Origin: Sinomonas sp. P10A9
GTDB lineage: Bacteria; Actinomycetota; Actinomycetes; Actinomycetales; Micrococcaceae
Assembly: GCF_041022165.1 (NCBI RefSeq)
Contig: NZ_CP163302.1
Span: 3,596,001 to 3,660,000 of the forward strand
Direction: 5' to 3'
DNA: 64,000 nucleotides
Part shown: in pieces, positions 58,242 through 64,000 of the stretch
How the letters are laid out: every line of letters begins with the position of its first letter
Position numbering within the stretch: position 1 is the stretch's first letter
Notes under the pieces: model-generated
The model's input: the letters and a program-made list of their open reading frames with translations, nothing else
What the model was told of the DNA's origin: nothing
Databases searched by the model: none
Program-made: the position numbers and the translations under genes

Positions 58242-58724
58242 ATGAACGTTGACGAGACGGACCTGCCCGGGTTCGGGGTCCGCAAGGACTTCATGACACA
58301 GTCGGGCCGCAGACTCGGGGTCGTCACCCACCGCGACGGCGAGACCGAGCTCATCATCTCCGCCTGGGACGATCCGGACACGTGCCAGGCAAGCATCCCG
58401 CTCACAGGCGAGGAGGCCGCGACCCTCGGGAACCTGCTCGGCGGCCAGCGGATCGTCATGCAGCTCACCGAAGAGCACCGTGACCTGCCCGGCATCTCGA
58501 CGCGGCAGTTCCACATCGCCGCCGAGTCCCCGTTCCGCGGCCATCCCATGGGCAAGGCCCAGATCCGGACGCGCACGAGCGTCTCCATTGTGGCGATCAT
58601 GAGGGAGGGCGAGGTGCTTGCATCGCCGGGGCCCGACGTCGTCCTGCACGTCGGCGACCTCATTGTGGCGGTCGGCACCGAGGAGGGCCTCGACCAGGCC
58701 GCCACGATCCTCCGCAACGGCTGA
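58242..58724 (+). CDS. Cation/proton antiporter regulatory subunit with RCK-C domain (KhtT-like)
   Basis: A 160-residue cytosolic regulator. The C-terminal half has the TrkA-C (RCK-C) fold: GKAQIRTRTSVSIVAIMREG, SPGPDVVLHVGDLIVAVGTE. The N-terminal half is KhtT-like (GFGVRKDFMTQSGRRLGVVT). It is the likely gate for the antiporter encoded six bases downstream; RCK-C domains bind nucleotides such as c-di-AMP in relatives. TAGAGT six bases before the ATG marks a leaderless promoter. Confidence 0.88.
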   Translation: MNVDETDLPGFGVRKDFMTQSGRRLGVVTHRDGETELIISAWDDPDTCQASIPLTGEEAATLGNLLGGQRIVMQLTEEHRDLPGISTRQFHIAAESPFRGHPMGKAQIRTRTSVSIVAIMREGEVLASPGPDVVLHVGDLIVAVGTEEGLDQAATILRNG

Positions 58725-58730
58725 GCCGCG

Positions 58731-59933
58731 ATGGACCCACTCGCCCTGACACTGATCGAGCTGGGGGCGGTCGTCTTCGCGCTGGGCCTCCTGGCACGGC
58801 TCGCCGCTCGGATCGGCATGTCGCCGATCCCGCTGTACCTCATCGGCGGGCTGGTGTTCGGCGCGGGCGGCCTCGTCGACCTGGGCCATGTGCGGGACTT
58901 CGCCCATCTGTCGGGCGAGATCGGCGTGATCCTCCTCCTGCTCATGCTTGGACTGGAATATACGGCGCGGGAGCTGTTCACGGGCCTCAGGAAGTCGTGG
59001 CAGGCCGGGGTCATGGACCTCGTGCTGAACTTCCTCCCGGGCGCGGGGATCGCACTCCTGCTCGGCTGGGGCGGCGTCGGCGCGCTCGTCATGGGAGGCG
59101 TGACGTATATATCGTCATCGGGAATCGTCGCCAAGGTCATCACGGACCTCGGTCGTCTCGGCAACCGCGAGACGCCCACCATACTCGCTGTCCTCGTCTT
59201 CGAGGACCTCGCGATGGCGATCTACCTGCCCATCCTCACCGCGACCCTCGCTGGTGTGAGCTTCCTCGGCGGCCTCCAGACCGTCGGGATCTCGCTGGTG
59301 GTCGTGACGGTCGTCTTCTTCGTCGCGCTCCGGCATGGACACCGCGTCTCCAAGGCGGTGCACAGCGAGAACTCCGAGGTGTTCCTCCTGAACGTCCTCG
59401 GCCTCGCCCTCCTCGTGGCAGGCATCGCCTCGGCGATGCAGGTCTCCGCGGCAGTGGGTGCGTTCATGCTCGGCATCGCGATCTCGGGCACGACGGCCCA
59501 CCTCGCCTCCCGTCTCCTCGAGCCGCTGCGGGACCTCTTCGCGGCGATCTTCTTCGTCGCGTTCGGCCTCAACACGGATCCCACGACGATCCCTCCCGTT
59601 CTGGGCTGGGCCCTCCTGCTCGCGCTCGTCACCGCGGCGACGAAGATCGCGACAGGGTGGTGGGCCGCTGCCCGGGCAGGCGTGGCTGTACCCGGCCGGG
59701 CGCGCGCGGGTGCGGCTCTCATCGCGCGCGGCGAGTTCTCGATCGTCATCGCCGGCCTCGCGGTCACCACGGGTGCTGTCAACAGCGAGCTCGCGGCCCT
59801 CGCCACCGCCTACGTGCTCCTCATGGCCATCATCGGCCCGCTCGCGGCGCGCTTCGTCGAGCCCCTCGTGAAGGCGATCCGCAGGCCGCGCGGTGGCGGA
59901 CCGCGGGAAGCGTCGGCGAGGGTTCCCTTCTGA
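58731..59933 (+). CDS. Cation/proton antiporter, CPA2 (KefB/KhtU-like)
   Basis: A 400-residue antiporter with 12 or so membrane helices. It begins LALTLIELGAVVFALGLLAR and contains GLVFGAGG, LLLMLGLEYTARELF, the hinge SSSGIVAKVITDLGR and IARGEFSIVIAGLAV. There is no C-terminal TrkA-N domain; the RCK-C regulator is a separate protein upstream, as in KhtTU. It most likely exports K+ or Na+ in exchange for H+. The start is six bases after the regulator stop. Confidence 0.92.
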   Translation: MDPLALTLIELGAVVFALGLLARLAARIGMSPIPLYLIGGLVFGAGGLVDLGHVRDFAHLSGEIGVILLLLMLGLEYTARELFTGLRKSWQAGVMDLVLNFLPGAGIALLLGWGGVGALVMGGVTYISSSGIVAKVITDLGRLGNRETPTILAVLVFEDLAMAIYLPILTATLAGVSFLGGLQTVGISLVVVTVVFFVALRHGHRVSKAVHSENSEVFLLNVLGLALLVAGIASAMQVSAAVGAFMLGIAISGTTAHLASRLLEPLRDLFAAIFFVAFGLNTDPTTIPPVLGWALLLALVTAATKIATGWWAAARAGVAVPGRARAGAALIARGEFSIVIAGLAVTTGAVNSELAALATAYVLLMAIIGPLAARFVEPLVKAIRRPRGGGPREASARVPF

Positions 59934-59948
59934 GGGTGGCAGGGCGCG

Positions 59949-59972
59949 GCGCACGACGGCGCGTGGCCGGCC
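59949..59972. repeat. Dispersed repeat copy after the antiporter gene
   Basis: GCGCACGACGGCGCGTGGCC followed by GGCC is the inverse of the 20-mer at 43581 and 44087. It sits in the 130-base gap before the ACT-protein gene. Confidence 0.65.
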
Positions 59973-60063
59973 GGGTGCGACGGCTGCGGGTGCCAGCCAC
60001 GCGGCGTCGAGCTTAAACGCCCCGGCAATCCGGGCGAAACAGCCTTCCGTTTGGATAGGGTGC

Positions 60064-60900
60064 ATGAGCACCTTCACGCACACGCCCCCTCCATCCGAGC
60101 TGGCCTGCGAAGTGTGTGGCCGGTACCCGGAGCCAGCCAAGCTCAGGGCAACGCTCGCGAACATCCTCGCCACGCTGCCCATCGAGCTCTCAGCCAACGC
60201 TCTCCTGCTCGAGACACACTGGCCCGTGGCGGTACAGGTCGTCCTGCTCGGGATCGCCTCGACCGCACTGGTGATCTGGGTCGCCGAGCCGGGCGTCCGG
60301 CGGATCTTCCGCTCGTGGCTGCACGCGCCGGCGCTGCGGAGGCGGCGCGAGCTTGCCGTCGCACCCGCCTTGTGGCGAGCCCGGGCCACCCTGTCCGACT
60401 CCCCCGGCGCGCTCGAGCACCTCACGCACGCGCTGGCGCGGCTGGGCGTGAACATCCTCGCAATCCAGGCGCAGCCCGTCCGCAGCGGAGTCGTGGATGA
60501 GCTCGTGCTGTCCGCACCCGGCGGGCTGACAGAGGCCGACCTGCTCGAGGCGCTCGCAGAGGGGGGAGGCGAGGCACCGCGCGCCTGGCCGACCACGCCG
60601 CTCGCACTCATCGACGGGCCGACCCGTGCACTCTCGCTCGCGGCGCAGGTCGCAGAGGCCCCGGCGGAGCTTCGTTACGCGGCTGCCGAGCTCGTGGGCG
60701 CCCAGATAGTGCCCGCCGAGCGTGCCCTTCCGGATGACTGGCACGCGGCGGGGACCGTCCTGCGGATCCCGACGCCATGGGACGAACCGCTCGTGCTGAT
60801 CCGGCCCGGGGTCCCCTTCACCCCGGCGGAAATCGCCCGGGTCAGCAGACTCGCGGAACTCGCGGAGGTCGCCGAGGGCGCACGACGGGGGCTTCGGTAG
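60064..60900 (+). CDS. Membrane-anchored ACT-domain protein
   Basis: A 278-residue protein. The N-terminus has a CEVC pair and two hydrophobic segments (LANILATLPIELSANALLLE and VAVQVVLLGIASTALVIWVA). After a basic stretch comes a domain that reads RATLSDSPGALEHLTHALAR, LGVNILAIQAQPV, the pattern of ACT domains that sense amino acids. The C-terminal part has a second, weaker module. The frame is open from 59893 but ATG 60064 is the plausible start. It ends with a repeat-derived tail (EGARRGLR). Target unknown; no enzyme is attached. Confidence 0.75.
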   Translation: MSTFTHTPPPSELACEVCGRYPEPAKLRATLANILATLPIELSANALLLETHWPVAVQVVLLGIASTALVIWVAEPGVRRIFRSWLHAPALRRRRELAVAPALWRARATLSDSPGALEHLTHALARLGVNILAIQAQPVRSGVVDELVLSAPGGLTEADLLEALAEGGGEAPRAWPTTPLALIDGPTRALSLAAQVAEAPAELRYAAAELVGAQIVPAERALPDDWHAAGTVLRIPTPWDEPLVLIRPGVPFTPAEIARVSRLAELAEVAEGARRGLR

Positions 60901-60904
60901 CGCC

Positions 60905-61744
60905 TCAGTGGTGGAGGTGCATCCGTTGGAGGATGGTCGCGGCCATCTCCTCGACAGACATCACGCTCGAGTTGACGTGCGGAATGCCATGGCCGAGGTA
61001 GAGGGCCTCGGCGCTGCGCAGCTCGTAGCCACACTGCTGGAGGGACGAGTACTGCGACCGGGGCCTTCGCCCAGTGCGCACCTGGTGCAGGCGCAGGGGG
61101 GTCGAGGAGAGACCGAAGCACTTCCCGACGTGCGGCAGGAGGGGGGCCGGCAGCTCCCCACGCTCGAAGTCCTCGTCGACAAGTGGGAAGTTGGCGGCAA
61201 GGATCCCGTGCTGCAGGGCCAAGTACATGGTGGTGGGCGTCTTGCCGCACCGGGAGGGGGCGATCAGGATGAGTTCGGCGTTCTCAAGGGCCCGGATGGA
61301 CTGCCCGTCGTCGTGCTCGATCGCGTACTCGACCGCCGCCATCCGCGATTGATACCGCAGAACGTTGCCCTGCCCGTGGGCCTTCCCGAGTTCCCCGCTC
61401 GCCTGGGTGCCGAGAGCACGCTCGAGCTCGCCGACGTGTCCCCCCAGCAGGTCGATGAAGTGCGCGCTCGCGGTGGAGAGGATCGCCCGGATGCCGGTGT
61501 TCACGGCCGTGGAGAAGATCAGGGGAAGCGGGCCGAGCGATGCAAGTTCATTGATGGTCGCCACCACCTGATAGGCGAGCTCGGGGGTCGAGATGAAGGG
61601 AACGGTCTCTCGGGCGAAGGATTCCTGCGGAAACTGGGTGAGCAGCGTGTTGCCGAACGTCTCGGCCGTAATCCCCGTTCCGTCGGAGAGGAAGAAGACT
61701 GGCCGGTCGCGCTGATCTTTCACGGTGTTCCTGCCTTGGGTCAT
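60905..61744 (-). CDS. ppsR: PEP synthase regulatory protein PpsR (DUF299 kinase/phosphotransferase)
   Basis: A 279-residue bifunctional enzyme that phosphorylates PEP synthase (with ADP) to inactivate it and removes the phosphate with Pi. It begins DRPVFFLSDGTGITAETFGN and has the P-loop-like APSRCGKTPTTMYLA; NFPLVDEDF and LRLHQVRTGRRPRSQYSSLQ are also family blocks. ATG 61744 is chosen since the upstream part (MRPGTRRAARRP) is encoded by a hairpin. It lies just downstream of ppsA, which is its substrate gene. Confidence 0.94.
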   Translation of the reverse strand: MTQGRNTVKDQRDRPVFFLSDGTGITAETFGNTLLTQFPQESFARETVPFISTPELAYQVVATINELASLGPLPLIFSTAVNTGIRAILSTASAHFIDLLGGHVGELERALGTQASGELGKAHGQGNVLRYQSRMAAVEYAIEHDDGQSIRALENAELILIAPSRCGKTPTTMYLALQHGILAANFPLVDEDFERGELPAPLLPHVGKCFGLSSTPLRLHQVRTGRRPRSQYSSLQQCGYELRSAEALYLGHGIPHVNSSVMSVEEMAATILQRMHLHH

Positions 61745-61752
61745 AGGTCGCC

Positions 61753-61780
61753 GTGCGGCCCGGCGTGTGCCGGGCCGCAC
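61753..61780. terminator. Hairpin between ppsA and ppsR
   Basis: GTGCGGCCCGGC and GCCGGGCCGCAC form a perfect 12-bp stem with a GTGT loop, 24 bases after the ppsA stop and nine before the ppsR ATG (minus strand). It may attenuate or stabilise the downstream message rather than end it fully. Confidence 0.6.
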
Positions 61781-61804
61781 GGAGGAGGTTGGCCTGCGCC
61801 AGAC

Positions 61805-64000
<2,196 letters not shown>

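Noticed and set aside
60053..60064. Leaderless promoter (TAGGGT) for the ACT-protein gene
   Set aside because: TAGGGT ends only two bases before the ATG, too close for transcription to start at or before it.

Overview
This 64 kb window is high-GC DNA from an actinobacterium, most likely a member of the Micrococcaceae (Arthrobacter/Sinomonas type). That placement is inference. It rests on strong G/C at third codon positions, many ATGA/GTGA gene overlaps, the Ku + LigD end-joining pair, a DUF4235 protein, a ykoEDC thiamine-precursor importer behind a TPP riboswitch, and several promoters that look leaderless. I saw no tRNA, rRNA, CRISPR array, insertion sequence or phage integration site.

Layout. 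1-2.6 kb: a GntP-type permease and a 3-hydroxyisobutyrate-dehydrogenase-like enzyme, closed by a strong terminator. 2.7-6 kb: an IclR regulator, a PDR/VanB-type reductase and a cytochrome P450 resembling the CYP199 aryl-ether demethylases. 6-8 kb: a small conserved protein, a YCII protein and a DODA-type dioxygenase. 7.9-14 kb: a five-gene operon on the minus strand (binding protein, ATPase, double permease, glycerophosphodiesterase, LacI regulator) with two LacI-type operators at its head. 14-22 kb: Ku and LigD, separated by a flavodoxin, a secreted BNR-repeat protein, CsbD and a secreted collagen-like/tail-collar protein. 22-30 kb: a 5-oxoproline module (PxpA, fused PxpB-PxpC, fused biotin carboxylase-BCCP, GntR, DUF969, DUF979, DUF2891) with three matching operator palindromes. 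30-41 kb: two paralogous divergent cassettes, each a STAND/LuxR regulator facing an FAD monooxygenase, followed by a cupin-hydrolase pair. All three structural operons share the same promoter architecture. 41-46 kb: gamma-glutamyltransferase, glutathione peroxidase, a Ser/Gly repeat protein, and a MurA-like enzyme fused to a DNA-binding domain. 46-50 kb: the ykoEDC transporter. 50-57 kb: a complete Mrp Na+/H+ antiporter operon (AB-C-D-E-F-G). 57-60 kb: an MFS protein and a KhtTU-like cation/proton antiporter pair. 60-64 kb: an ACT protein, PEP synthase regulator (PpsR) and the 3' part of PEP synthase.

What stands out. (1) The two STAND-LuxR/FAD-monooxygenase cassettes plus the cupin-hydrolase operon form a visible small regulon. 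Each promoter carries an 8-bp direct repeat at 11-bp spacing 31-32 bp upstream of an identical TACCGT -10 block. (2) The 5-oxoproline module contains every domain of a urea-carboxylase-like biotin enzyme in split form (BC, BCCP, KipI-KipA) but no ordinary carboxyltransferase. (3) A dispersed palindromic repeat with core GCGCACGACGGCG recurs in intergenic hairpins and also inside protein linkers.
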